DNA of 64,000 nucleotides from Atriophallophorus winterbourni (lineage: Eukaryota > Platyhelminthes > Trematoda > Plagiorchiida > Microphallidae), in the NCBI GenBank assembly GCA_013407085.1, contig JACCGJ010001690.1, positions 50,218 through 114,217 of the forward strand, written 5' to 3'. Below, one piece after another: positions 47,636-59,689 of this stretch (positions are counted from its first letter, which is position 1; each line of letters opens with the position of its first letter). A program made the position numbers and the translations under genes. The notes under the pieces are model-generated. The model was not told the DNA's origin, searched no databases, and was given only the letters and a program-made list of their open reading frames with translations.

Positions 47636-48775
47636 CTATCAGCCTGCTTTGCCTTACTGAAACGATTTGGTGTTCAGTAAAACTAGTTAATGTGGACGAA
47701 AGTACCATCGTAACCATTTACCTCTCGCCATCTTATGGAAGCACATCTAACGATAAATTAATCGAATTCTCGCAATACAACACAAGCAGCTAGACTGCTC
47801 AATTGCTGAACGTGGGTGATTTTAATCTCATGCATCTTCTTTCCACCAGTGAACACTGTCTGCATTCGTTTGAACATAAATTCAAGGTGGTTATCGAATT
47901 AGCTTCACTGCATACCACGTTGATCAGCCAAATCACAACCACGGTCCTGACCAACCTTCAACCATTCACCTTGTCTTGACCATTAAAGCAACCGGGGTAT
48001 AGGATATTCGATACCTGGCACCATTTGTAAAGAGTGACCATGCGATGCTCGTCATTGATTATGTATGTAGTGCTGAACGATTAAGCGAACATTCAAATTT
48101 CTTTAGGAAAATGCAATTTAAATCCAGACTACAGGAAGCGCACACTCATGAGTTTGAATTCATAGATTCGGGCTTATATTGCAATACATTTCTAAATTAT
48201 ATGAATTCGAAGATTGTCGAAAATTCTATTCGTATTCCAGACAAATGCCAGCACCACTACTAGTTTGTTATCCTGAGTAGAACAAAGAAATTTTGGCTAT
48301 AAAGAAATAGTCTTGGGTCATTTTTAAGACTTTTGTTGCGGATGTAACTTGGGAGCTATTCTGTCAGATACGGAATTACATTACGACTCTTGTAAGAGAA
48401 GATCGCGAGCAGTTCCAATGGACCTTGCTTGAGAGAATGGAAAAGAATACTAAGCTTCTGAACAAGATAGTCAATGAGCAGTCGAGTATCAATTCAGTCG
48501 CATTCTCCATACAAACGCCTAATAGATTGACTACCTCTGCCCAACGTACCACCTATGGTTTAACAACGTCTTACTTACATGTCTTTAATTTATAGCGTTG
48601 TATCCCATATCAAGTATTAACAAATTCGCCTCGTTTGGAATTATTAAGTGAAATGACTGTCAATTAATATATGCTTGGGCGGGAACTTTGTCAGCAAAAC
48701 TAAAAGAAATCTCCCGGCGCAGACAAATTACTCCCGCCATACGCCGCAGATGCCACATTGCCTTGACTGCTGTGT
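47636..48775 (+). pseudogene. element A EN and RT start (U6)
   Basis: Short version as in U2; 72-codon run at 48,045-48,263. Confidence 0.78.
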
Positions 48776-50038
48776 CAAGCGTATCGGGCCCTTTCCCACA
48801 GGTGCACATCAGCGAAGATCCTTGCAGTGGTATATGGATCCAGGATAGTAAGAGGTTTTCTAGAACCGTTCAAGAGTTGACCGTGATTTAAAGCAGTTTC
48901 GGCTGCACCAGATTTGACGAAGTAGGTTTACGATTTAGTCGTACCAATGATAGTGATTCAACTGGCTTCAAGTCCATGCTGCTGCATAACTTTCTCCATT
49001 CTTTTTTATCGCGCTTTAGCCTGTCCCCTAGTGAGGTGGCACTCTTTTGATTTACGTTGGTGCAAATACCGATTAGTCCATGTAGCGTCTGTACACTGTG
49101 TGCTTATCGCGTCCGCTGGTTTCGTGACTTGTCAACGACCTTAAATCGAATAACCATCGTGCTCAGTTTAAGACTGCTTTGTATCGTGACATTCGGTTTT
49201 GAATCTGATGGTTTTCCCTGTATCTTCAGATGAGCAGGTGGCTTTTGCTCCGTAAATTTTCGCGAATCATGGCAGTTTTGGGCAGACAGGCCTTCAACAT
49301 TAGCATTTGTTAAGGTGGCATCTGGATGAAAATAAACATCTTAAAGACTCTACGGCATATTCGTAACAGCAGAACCTTCTTGTTGAATGGTTTGCATTGA
49401 CGCAGCTTTACTCTAACAAGTATTAAATTCAGTGGTTGCCGATTTATTGAAATTTGAACAGACAAGCTGAACATTGTTATCCGTGACCATAGACTCTAAG
49501 CATGCCTTTAACGTTTGTAAATAATGCTCGAAGCGCAGCATCCAATCATCCATATTGATTTGCTTGACTCTTGTTCCAGCAGGCAAATCTGCGTTTAGTT
49601 TATTTCGGCTCTTTTTATAACTGTATCATACAACAGACAAGTTTTCATCATTCAGGATCCATATCACCTACGTGGTTAATAAGTTCTCAAATTTTGCGTG
49701 TCGTGTGTGTGAGCAGTTGCGATATTTTTTCGTATGCACCATGAGTGCACTTCACTGTTTTGCCAAAACGAACCAATATGATTTTGACCCAAAAGCTTAA
49801 AACTTTCACAAGAGCAATCATGGTTTCATGATAATTTGTGTTGTGGTTCATGGTTTCTAGAGTGCAACCTACGTGTACGCTTTTATGGCGCGAACCTGCA
49901 CTATTGATCCGCTCATCAGGTTTACCTTGTCTTATTCTCTGTATAATACAACGTGTGCGCACTAAACTCTGGATCGATATTGCAAACAAATCGAAAGATT
50001 TAGCTGAGGTGCGCTAGACGCTTTCGAGACACATTCAT
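48776..50038 (-). pseudogene. ORF1-like remnant (U7)
   Basis: Short version as in U2/U3, ATG at 50,038. Confidence 0.6.
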
Positions 50039-50434
50039 ATTGCAGATGTCAACACGTTTTGGTCGTTGGTCTTAATCACACGACCTGAGTGTTAGGTTAT
50101 GTTGGCCCTTTCGTTCGATGTCGACCAAGGATGTACATCACAATCGCATGAATGTTCATGTTCTACAGATTGTTTAATGACTGAACGGTCCGAATCAGGA
50201 TAAACAATCTCTCTCGCAGCGCTTGCAACGGTAGTTAGACCTCGGTTGTAAGGCGTCATTTGCACGCTTGCTGCGTGACCTGTGTTCAGCAGCCAAGAGC
50301 TGTATCTGATTATTTATTGATCAACTAATTGAGAACTGCACGTGAATATCTCATCTGGTTCAAATTATCGACCAACTATCGGTTTATTATGCTATCACCC
50401 AAGGTTAATGAGTGATATCTGCACTCCCATATTA

Positions 50435-51281
50435 AATTTTCCGGTAGCAATGTAGTTTTTAGCAAATTTATTGGTGGGTTTGCAACCACAGTTTCATTTT
50501 TCGGTAGTACCTCTAGGCCATACCGCTAGTCTATGGACGGAACGACGATGTTCTCAGTCGCTGGATACCCGAGCCTGGCCATATGGGTTCTAAAATCCTG
50601 AAGGGGACAATCACGTTTTCCGTTATCTCTTGTGTCATCGTTACTGCGGTGTAGTTTGGTGACGAAACCGCTTCTATCAAGCGAGGTAATTGCTCAACCA
50701 TCGCGGCAATATTGCAGTTTTCCGCATTGCTCATTGTTATGTGTCGGAATACATTCATGACTCAAGCCTGCATTAGCCGGCTAACTTCCACTTCAACCAA
50801 CATGAGAGTTCCTTGTCTCTCCTCTATTAATTCCTGACCGCGTTACTTTGTTACCATGAATTCTTCAACAGCGCAAGCCATTTAAGGTCAAAATGCACTT
50901 CGCTTCTGCAGCCCCACAACTCGGTTTGCACTAGCGTGTTGGTCATTATGTTTTACTTCAAGCATGTAGGGTCCTACAGTCCTGGGGATGAAATTTACAT
51001 TTCCTGGTCGCAAGGGATCGTCGAATTTCATTAAAATTATTATCCTTCCGTCAAATATATCTGTTCAATTTACCTAATACCGCTTATTCGCAACAAATAT
51101 TTCATCCGTTTTGTTCCGTTCTCTAGATGCTCCAACACATTTGTTAATTCGTCGTCTTGATGTTAGCTGACTGCACAACAATTTATTGGCTGCATTGAGT
51201 TTATAAGACTGCCATTGCTGCTTTGACATGATCCTCTGTAGTTGGACGTAACAATCCAAAAGGCAACTCGTTATCTTTCAT
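50435..51281 (-). pseudogene. D block (U7)
   Basis: 75-codon run at 50,531-50,758, identical in product to that of U2. Confidence 0.5.
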
Positions 51282-51491
51282 ATTGTAGTGAGTCAGAAGT
51301 CAACACGTTACGAACAGAACGTTTATTATGCCTGTCTGATTCGTACCACCTGATTATTTATGGATGATCTGTTTACACATAGCACATGCCTTGGATCATC
51401 CGACGACTACCTGTACATTATGCAAACATCTCAGGTTAATGAGTGATAGCTGGCCTCTTATTATCACGTTTCCACTCGTAATGTGATTTGT

Positions 51492-51781
51492 GGAACAGTT
51501 TACCTTCAACCGTTGCTCACGCCACTAGCTTGCATGACTTTAAAACGGAATTAGACGGATTTTTATTGCATTATCCGTTTCCAGGACACTTATATACTGT
51601 TTAATCTATGTTCTTATATTGTTTATATACTTAAATTTCAAATTCTACCATCCTATGGTTGTTGTTAAGCTTAATGTGAACTGAAGTTCACGTCTACTCG
51701 CTACTTTATAAGTAGCTGTTGTTAAGCTTGTTGCTTTTTAGACCATTAAAAACCTTGACTTATTTCGAATTACCTTGAATC
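51492..51781 (+). mobile_element. 290 bp LINE 3'-end insertion (U7)
   Basis: Same site and variant as U2 and U4. Confidence 0.88.
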
Positions 51782-51965
51782 ACCCATTTGGTTCAATTCT
51801 TGCTGTTTTCACGTCAAGGGCGTTAGACTGACCTCGGTTATCTGATAATATGCGACATCCTATTTTCTCGGTTTCCGTCACTCACCTCACCTTCAAAATC
51901 GTAACCACATACATAACAGCTACATGGTTCATTTTCGTTTACCCACATCCTATTTAGTGACATTT

Positions 51966-53745
51966 CTATCAGCCTGCTCTGCCTTACTGAAACGATGTGG
52001 TGTTCAGTAAAACTAGACGAGAGTACCATCGTAACCATATACCTCTCGCCATCTTATGGAAGCACATCTAACGATAAATTAATCGAATTCTCGCAATACA
52101 ACACAAGCAGCTAGACTGCTCAATTGCTGAACGTGGGTGATTTTAATCTCCCGCATCTTTTTTCCAGAAGTGAACACTGTCTGCATTCGTTTGAACATAA
52201 ATTCAAGGTGGTTATCGAATTAGCTTCACTGCATACCACGTTGATCAGCCAAATCACAACCACGGTCCTGACCAACCTTCAACCATTCACCTTGTCTTGA
52301 CGAATAAAGCAACCGGGGTATAGGATATTCGATGCCTGGCACCATTTGTAAAGAGTGACCATGCGATGCTCGTCATTGATTATGTATGTAGTGCTGAACG
52401 ATTAAGCGAACATTCAAATTTCTTCAGGAAAATGCAATTTAAATCCTTAACACATCAGACTACAGGAAGCGCACACTCATGAGTTTGAATTCATGGATTC
52501 GGGCTTATATTGCAATACATTTCTAAATTATATGAATTCGAAGATTGTCGAAAATTCTATTTGTATTCCAGACAAATGCCAGCACCACTACTAGTTTGTT
52601 ATCCTGAGTAGAACAAAGAAATTTTGGCTATAAAGAAAGAGTCTTGGGTCATTTATAAGACTTTTGTTGCGGATGTAACTTGGGAGCTATTCTGTCAGAT
52701 ACGGAATTACATTACGACTCTTGTAAGAGAGGATCGCTAGCAGTTCCAATGGAACTTGCTTAAGAGAATGGAAAAGAATACTAAGCTTCTGAACAAGATA
52801 GTCAATGAGCAGTCGAGTATCAATCTAGGCGCATTCTCCATACAAACGCCTAATAGATTGACTACCTCTGCCCAACGTACCACCTATGGTTTAACAACGT
52901 CTTACTTACATGTCTTTAATCTATAGCGTTGTATCCCATATCAAGTATTAACAAATTCGCCTCGTTTGGAATTATTAAGTGAAATGACTGTCAATTAATA
53001 TATGTTTGGGCGGGAACGTTGTCAGCAAAACTGAAAGAAATCTCCTGGTGCAGACAAATTACTCCCGCCATACGCCGCAGATGCCGAATTGCCTTGACTG
53101 CTACTGTCACACGCTTATTCAATCTCATCCTACATGAATAAAACATACCAACGCATTGGAAATCACTGATTGTAACTCCCATCTATTAAGGTGGTAGCCG
53201 TTGAGACACAGCAACATATAGAACAGTAACGCATTTTGTGATCTCTAAATTAATGAAAGGCATTGAGTCTGCGCGCATAAGAGATCATTTTGAAAGCCAA
53301 AATATGTTGATTGTAGCGTAACGCGATTTTTTAAGTAATCGTTGCTGGTTATCTAACCGTCTTACAAAGTTCGAGGATTGGACCAAGGCACTAGACGAAG
53401 GTGAGGCTGTACATGCTTGCTACATCGACATTTTTAAAAGCTGTCAACAGAGTCCACCATGACATCTCAATTAAAAGGATCGAAGCTTATGGAACAAAAA
53501 GAATGTTGCTGAATTGTATAAGTCACTATCAAACTGAAAAAACACGTCCAAGTTTGCGTCGCCAGCGCCTTCTCTAGAAGAACAGATATCACAATTGAAG
53601 TTCCGCAAGGTTCGGTGCTTGAACCACTTTTATTCTTGGTGTGTATGAACGATATAGTAGAAGATATTGAATGCAACTTGAAACTATTTGCCGATGATAT
53701 TAAAATATGGAAACGTGCCAAGTCTGTTAATTATTGTATGGCATC
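51966..53745 (+). pseudogene. element A EN and RT through palm box (U7)
   Basis: The fullest A copy with U8. After EN the RT shows TRLFNLILHE (near 53,115), FEDWTKALDEGEAVHACYID (near 53,372-53,433), VPQGSVLEPLLFLVCMNDIV (near 53,600-53,660) and LFADDIKIWKR (53,684-53,715), where both catalytic aspartates are kept. A first aspartate sits in CYIDI. Stops and frameshifts lie between CYID and VPQGSV. The EN has an 8-9 base deletion near 52,012 (no NGDE, short gap) relative to U1. Confidence 0.85.
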
Positions 53746-53980
53746 TGTGCACCTTTTTTCGTTAGTCTGCATTAGCCCGATTCCAAAGAAAGATCCCGGT
53801 AAATACCGTCCTATCGCGTGCACGTCGCAGTTCCTTAAGGTACTTGAGAAAAATGTTTTACGGCGACTCGTGTCCAGCTGTCAGGTGCATGATGCTCATC
53901 AGTTCGCGTACCGGGAAAAATCGTTCAACTGTCGATGCTGTCGCTGTACTCACAGATTTTATCTCACGTTCTCTAGATAG
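53615..53980 (+). pseudogene. chimeric A/B RT open frame (U7)
   Basis: One open frame of 121 codons runs from the A-type palm (LLFLVCMNDIV, FADDIKIW) directly into the start of B-type RT (ISPIPKKDPGKYRPIACTSQ, LKVLEKNVLRRL). The joint lies near residue 44. It is in frame, but the order (palm box, then an RT start) cannot be a working RT. It ends by frameshift after AYREK, where an extra G is present compared with 61.66 kb. Confidence 0.85.
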
Positions 53981-54260
53981 CAAATCTAGAGCAGTACAGA
54001 CTTGTTTTTTGGATTACACAAATGCCTTTAACAGTGTTCTAAGATACTCCTTACTTCAAAAATTATCTGATCATGGCGTCACGGCAAATATTCTTTATTG
54101 GCTGGCATCCTATTTTGAGGGTCGTATCCAATACACAGTCGCGAATGGCCAAACCTCCCGTGAAATAGCTATTCCCCGTGGTGTCCTAGAAGGTTGTAAC
54201 ACCATTTTTCAACTGTACGTAATAATTGACCTTGATAATTCACTTTCCGTTGATTCGTGT
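53750..54260 (+). pseudogene. LINE family B RT fragment (U7)
   Basis: RT start to just before the palm box: PIPKKDPGKYRPIACTSQFL, HDAHQFAYRE, then in another frame STVDAVAVLTDFISRSLD, QTCFLDYTNAFNSV (first catalytic aspartate in FLDY), RIQYTVANGQTSREIAIPRG and VLEGCN. It stops before the FADD-like box. B elements in the left part of the window are the closest relatives. Confidence 0.85.
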
Positions 54261-54539
54261 TCCGTGATTGCTACCATGTACCTTCGTGCACCCTTTTAGC
54301 TACCGTTATATATCTTCCAGTCAACCTGCCTTTTCTCCAACATTCTTGGGGACATTATTGTAGTAATCTGGTCTACTACAAATTTATGAGCCCGACGTGA
54401 TTAGAATGAGGTACGAAATAATGCACGCGTGTATGCCAAAAGATATGAAAGTATTAACTATTTACAACAAAATCAGCTAATCGAACGGGTTGCCGTTTTG
54501 CACGTTTGGTTCCTGTAGTGGCCGGCTCTGGGTTAGCTG
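54261..54539. other. spacer between B fragment and minus ORF
   Basis: On the minus strand the right end may read PVPTANPEPATTGTKRAKRQ then PVRLADFVVNS and a stop, a proline-rich tract with a basic tail. It is in a different frame from the ORF upstream of it, so it may be the true end of that ORF after a frameshift. The rest shows nothing. Confidence 0.35.
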
Positions 54540-54991
54540 TGGGTACAGGAGGGGTAATGACTAGTGGTGCCGGGACAATTTAGCCAAGTCTGGCAAACTG
54601 CCTCAACCATGACATTGAATTCAGCCGATACACTGTTATTCTGAAGCAGGTGTGGGGAGGAGATGAGCAGTGAATTTTTCAAATCTTTTTTCGTATGCAC
54701 CATGAGTGCACTCCGCTGTATTTAAAAAAACGAACCAATATGCTTTTGACCCTAAAGCTTAAAACTTTCACATGACACACCGTATATTTTGTGTTTAGGT
54801 TCATGGTTTTCAGAGTGCGACCTATCGTCTGCGCTTTCTTGGCGCGAACTTGCATCATTGATCCGCTCATCAGTCTCCGTGGCCTTATTCTCTGGTGAAC
54901 ACAACGTGTGCGCACTAAACTCTGGATCGATATTGCAAATAGATCGATAGATTTCGCTGATGTGCGCTAGACGCTTTCGAGACACATTCAT
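54540..54991 (-). pseudogene. short ORF1-like gene, broken copy (U7)
   Basis: Starts MNVSRKRLAHISEIYRSICN from the ATG at 54,991. A TAG after ESFKL and a shift in IRKK close the frame that is fully open in the copy at 62,274-62,732. Confidence 0.6.
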
Positions 54992-55399
54992 ATTGTAGTA
55001 ATTCAGAAGTCAACACGTTTCGAACTGAACGTCTATTACGTTCGTCTGAATCACACGACCTATGTATTTATAGTTAACGTGTTGGCGCATAGCACGCGAC
55101 TCTCAAACATTCTTCGGATCATCCGCCCCTTATCGGTTCATTATGCAAAAACACCTCAGGTTAATTAGTGATATCCAAAGTCTCATCATCACTGTTTCGG
55201 TCGTAAAGTGATTTATAGCTATTCGGTTCAATTCTTGCTGTTTTCACGCCCGGGGGTTTATACTGACCTTGATGAACCGATAATATGCGATATCATTTTT
55301 CTCCGTTACAGGCACTCAACTCACCGTCAAAATCTTATCCACATACATAGCAGCTACTTGGTTCATTTTCGTTTAGCCACATCCTATTTAGTCTTTATT
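54992..55399. promoter_or_regulatory. divergent spacer (U7)
   Basis: About 400 bp between the ATG of the minus ORF and the first EN motif on plus, without the D block or LINE insertion. It seems to be the ancestral form of the two leader copies in the smaller units. A two-way promoter is inferred from the layout only. Confidence 0.4.
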
Positions 55400-56540
55400 C
55401 TATCAGCCAGCTGAGCCTTGCTGAAACGATGTGGTGTTTAGTAAATCTAGGGAATGGATAAGAATGTACCATCGGCACCTTTTACCACTCGCCATCATCT
55501 GAAAGTACTTTCAACGATAAACTAATCCAATTCTTGCAATACATCACGTGGCCAGACTGCTCAATTGCTGAAGATGGGTGATTTTAATCTCCGGCATCTG
55601 TTTTCTTGAAGTGAACACTCCATGCATTCGTTTGAACATAAATACAAGGAGGTTATGCAATTAGCTTTAACGGACAACGACGTTGATCAGCATACTCGCA
55701 GACAGGGTCCTGGCCAACCTTCAACGATTGAACTTGTCTTAACGAATGAAGCAACCGAGGTATGGGATAATCAATACCTGGCACTATTGGGAAAAAGAGA
55801 TTATGCAGTGCTGTTCTTTGATTATATATGCAGTGTGGAACGACTGTGCGAACATGCGAAATTCTTTAGAAAAATCCAATTTAAATCCTTAACTATCAGA
55901 CTACAGGAAGCACACATTCAGGAATTTGAAATCATGGATTCGGGTTTATTTTACAATACATTTCTATTTTTTCTGAATTCGAAGATTTACGAAAACTCTA
56001 TTTTTATACCGGACAAATGTCAGCACAACTACTAATTTGTTATCCCGAATAGAACTAAGAAATGTTTAGCTATAAAGAAAGAGTATTGTGTCAATCATAA
56101 GAATTTTGTTAAGGATGCAACTTGGAAGCGAGTCTGTCTGATACGAAATAACGTCAACACTGTTGCAAGAAAAAGATTGCTAGCAGTTCCAATCGAAGTT
56201 GCTTAAGAGAATAAAATTGAATCATAAGCTTCTCTACAACATAATCAATGACCGATCAAGTATCATACTAGGAGCCCAAGTTACAGCCGATGATTTAGAA
56301 ACGTCTTATTCCCTTGTTTTCAATCTTAAGCGTTGTATCGCATATCACGTTTTACCAAATTCGCCTCGTGTGGAGTTATTAAGTGAAATGACTGTGAATG
56401 GATATATGGTTGGTCCGGAACTTTGTAAAAAAAACTAAAAAAATTCCCTTGGCGCAGATGAATTACCCGCGCCATACGTCTCAGTTGTCGAAATGCCTTG
56501 ACTGCTACTGTCACGCGCTTATTCAATCTCAGTCTACATG
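55400..56540 (+). pseudogene. element A-related EN and RT start, less damaged copy
   Basis: A 137-codon open run (55,622-56,035) reads MHSFEHKYKEVMQLALTDND, DQHTRRQGPGQPSTIELVLT, YLALLGKRDYAVLFFDYICS and on to IPDKCQHNY. This covers the EN C-terminal blocks (T....P..LDLVLT and LGKSDH). GDFN is at about 55,577 in another frame. The linker then runs (KLLYNIINDRSSIILGAQVT, near 56,225) to FNLSLHEK, where it is joined to U8. It is clearly diverged from the EN of the smaller units but the same family, and nearer to the intact state. Confidence 0.83.
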
Positions 56541-57757
56541 AAAAGTGGTATCTGGATCCAGGATAGTAAGAAGTTTTCTAGAACCGTTTAAGAGTTGACC
56601 GTGATTTAAAGCAGTTTCAGCTGCACCAGATTTGACGAAGTAGGTTTACGATTTAGTTGTACCAATGATAGTGATGCAGCTGGCTTCAAGTCCATGCTGC
56701 TGCATAGCTTTCTCCATTCATTGTTTATCGCGCTTTAGCCTGTCTCCTAGTGAGGTGGCACTCGTTTGATTTACGTTGGTGCAAATATCGATTAGTCCAC
56801 GTAGCGTGTGTACATTGTGTGCTTATCGCGTTCGCTGGTTTCGTGTCTTGTCAACGACATCAAATCGAATAACCATCGTGCTCACTTTAAGACTGCTTTG
56901 CATCGTGACATTCGGTTTTAAATCTGATGTTTTTCCCTGTATCATCAGATGAGAAGGTGGCTTTGGCTCCCTAAATGTTTGCGAATCAAGGCAGTTTTGG
57001 GCAGACAGGCCTTCAACATTAGCATTTGTTAAGGTGGCATATGGATGAAAATAAACATCTCAAAGACTCTAAGGCACATTTTAACAGCATAACCTTCTTG
57101 TTGATCGGTTTGCATTGACGCAGCTTTACTCTAACAGGTATTAAATTCAGTGGTTTCCGATTTATTGAAATTTGAACGGGCAAGCTGAACATTGTTATCC
57201 GTGACCATAGACTCTAAGCATGCCTTTATCGTTTGTAAAAAATGCTCGAAGCACAGCATCCAATCATCCATAATGATTTGCTTGACTCTTGTTCCAGCAG
57301 GCAAATCTGCGTTCAGCTTATTTCGGCTCTTTTTATAACTGTATCATACAACAGGCAAGTTTTCATCATTTAGGATCCATATCACCTACGTGGTGAATAA
57401 GTTCTCAAATTTTGCGTGTCGTGTGTGTGAGCAGTTGCGATATTTTTTTCGTATGCACCATGAGTGCACTTCACTGTTTTGCCAAAACGAACCAATATGA
57501 TTTCGACCCAAAAGCTTAAGACTTTCAAAAGATCAATCATGGTTTCATGATATTTTGTGTTGAGGTTCATGGTTTCTAGAGTGCAACCTACGTCTACGCT
57601 TTTAAGGCGCGAACCTGCACTATTGATCCGCTCATCAGGTTTACCTTGTCTTATTCTCTGTATAATACAACGTGTGCGCACTAAACTCTGGATCGATATT
57701 GCAAACAGATAGAAAGATTTAGCTGGGGTGCGCTAGACGCTTTTGAGACACACTCAT
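56541..57757 (-). pseudogene. ORF1-like remnant (U8)
   Basis: Shortest ORF1 remnant, and more diverged than in U2-U7. Its sequence resembles U1 in many positions (for example GTTTCCGATTTATTG). Start codon context is ATGAGTGTGTC, so the product would begin MSVS. Confidence 0.58.
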
Positions 57758-58152
57758 ATTGCAGGTATCAACACGTTTTGGTCGTTGGTCTGAATCACAC
57801 GACCTGAGTGTTATGTTATGTTGGCCTGTTCGGTCGATGTCGACCAAGGATGTACATCACAATCGCATGAATGTTCATGTTCTACAGATTGTTCAATGAC
57901 TGAACGGTCCGAATAGGGATAAACAATCTCTCTCGCAGCGCTTGCAACGGTAGTTAGACCTCGGTTGTAAGGCGTCATTTGCACGCTTGCTGCGTGACCT
58001 GTGTTCAGCAGCCAAGAGCTGTATCTGATTATTTATTGATCAACTAATTGGGAACTGCACGTGAATATCTCATCTGGTTCAAATTATCGACCAACTTGCG
58101 GTTTTTTATGCTATCACCTGAGGTAATGAGTGATATCTGCACTCCCATAATC

Positions 58153-59005
58153 AATTTTCCGGTAGCAATGTAGTTTTTAGCAAATTTATTGGTGGGTTTG
58201 CAACCACAGTTTCATTTTTCGGTAGTACCTCTAGGCCATACCGCTAGTTTATGGACGGAACTACCATGTTCTCAGTCGCTGGATACCCAAGCCTTGATCT
58301 GGCCATATGTGTTCTGAAATTCCCGAAAGTGACAATCACGTTTTCCGTTATCTCGTGTGTCATCGTTACTGCGGTTTGGTGTGGTGACGAAACCGCTTCT
58401 ATCGAGCGAGGTAATAGCTCAAACATCGCGGCAATATTGCAGTTTTCCGCATTGGTCATTGTTATGTGTCTGAATACATTCATGACTCAAGCCTGCATTG
58501 GCCATCTTCCTTCCACTTCAGCAACATGAGAGTTCCTTGTCTCTCCTCTAATAATTCCTGACAGCGACACTTTGTTACCGTGAATTCTTCAACAGCGCAA
58601 GCCATTCAAGTTCAAAATGCACTTCGCTTCTGCAGCCCCACAACTCGGTTTGCACTAGCGTGTTGGTCATTATGTTTTACTTCAAGCATGTGTGGTCCTA
58701 CAGTCCTGGGGATGAAATTTACATTTCCTGGTCGCAAGGGATCGTCGAATTTCATTAATATTATTATCCTTCCGTCAAATATATCTGTTCAATTTACCTA
58801 ATATCGCTTATTCGCAACAAATATTTCATCTGTTTTGTTCCGTTTTCTAGATGCTCCAACACCTTTGTTAATTCGTCGTCTTGATGTTAGCTGACTGTAC
58901 AACAATTTATTGGCTGCATTGAGTTTATAGGACTGCCATTGCTGCTTTGACATGATCCTCTGTTGTTGGACGTGACAATCAAAACGGCAACTCGTTATCT
59001 TTCAT
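58153..59005 (-). pseudogene. D block (U8)
   Basis: It retains the frame after the break seen in U2-U7: NAENCNIAAMFELLPRSIEA, HQTAVTMTHEITENVIVTFG, NFRTHMARSRLGYPATENMV are open in one run (58,244-58,483). Together with U1 it gives the best view of the original reading frame. Confidence 0.55.
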
Positions 59006-59215
59006 ATTGTAGTGAGTCAGAAGTCAACACGTTTCGAACAGAACGTTTATTACGTCTGTCTGATTCGTACCATCTGATTATTTTTGGATGATCTGTTTAC
59101 ACATAGCACATGCCTTGGATCATTCGAAGACTACGTGTACATTATGCAAACATCTCAGGTTAATAAGTGATAGCTGGCCTCTCATTATCACGTTTCCACT
59201 CGTAATGTGATTTTT

Positions 59216-59505
59216 GGAACAGTTTACCTTCAACCGTTGCTCACGCCACTAGCGTGCATGACTTTAAAACGAAATTAGACGAATTTTCATTGCATTTTTC
59301 GTTTCCAGAACACTTATATACTGTTTAATCTATGTTCTTATATTGTTTATATACTTAAATTTCAATTTTTACCATCCTATGGTTGTTGTTAAGCTTAATG
59401 TGAACTGAAGTTCACGTCTACTCGCTACTTTATAAGTAGCTGTTGTTAAGTTTGTTGCTTTTTAGACCATTAAAAACCTTGACTTATTTCGAATTACCTT
59501 GAATC
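59216..59505 (+). mobile_element. 290 bp LINE 3'-end insertion (U8)
   Basis: Same insertion point as in U2-U7 but with extra changes (GCGTGCATG, AATTTTCATTGC), so it has diverged with its unit. Confidence 0.87.
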
Positions 59506-59689
59506 ACCCATTTGGTTCAATTCTTGCTGTTTTCACGTCAGGGGCGTTAGACTGACCTCGGTTATCTGATAATATGCGACATCCTATTTTCTCGGTTTCC
59601 GTCACTCACCTCACCTTCAAAATCGTAACCACATACATAACAGCTACATGGTTCTTTTTCGTTTACCCACATCCTATTTAGTGACATTT

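Larger units (their letters stand above)
44153..48775. repeat. array unit U6
   Basis: Long join at the left, short join at the right. Like U5 its first ~1.2 kb resembles U1. Its EN has the short deletion of U2/U3, so the two halves have different closest relatives. Confidence 0.92.
48776..56540. repeat. array unit U7 (composite, about 7.77 kb)
   Basis: It begins as a normal unit but its A RT is not cut at LDEG. It runs through the palm box, joins a family B RT piece (53.75-54.25 kb), then a spacer, and then a second minus-ORF / plus-EN pair (54.5-56.54 kb). That second pair is cut at FNLSLHEK and joined to ORF1 of U8. Confidence 0.9.

Noticed and set aside
54480..54620. LTR-retrotransposon pol tail (KRAKRQPVRLADFVVNS)
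   Set aside because: Only a short basic tail with a stop; no integrase or RNase H motif is near, and it may be the end of the minus ORF1 instead.
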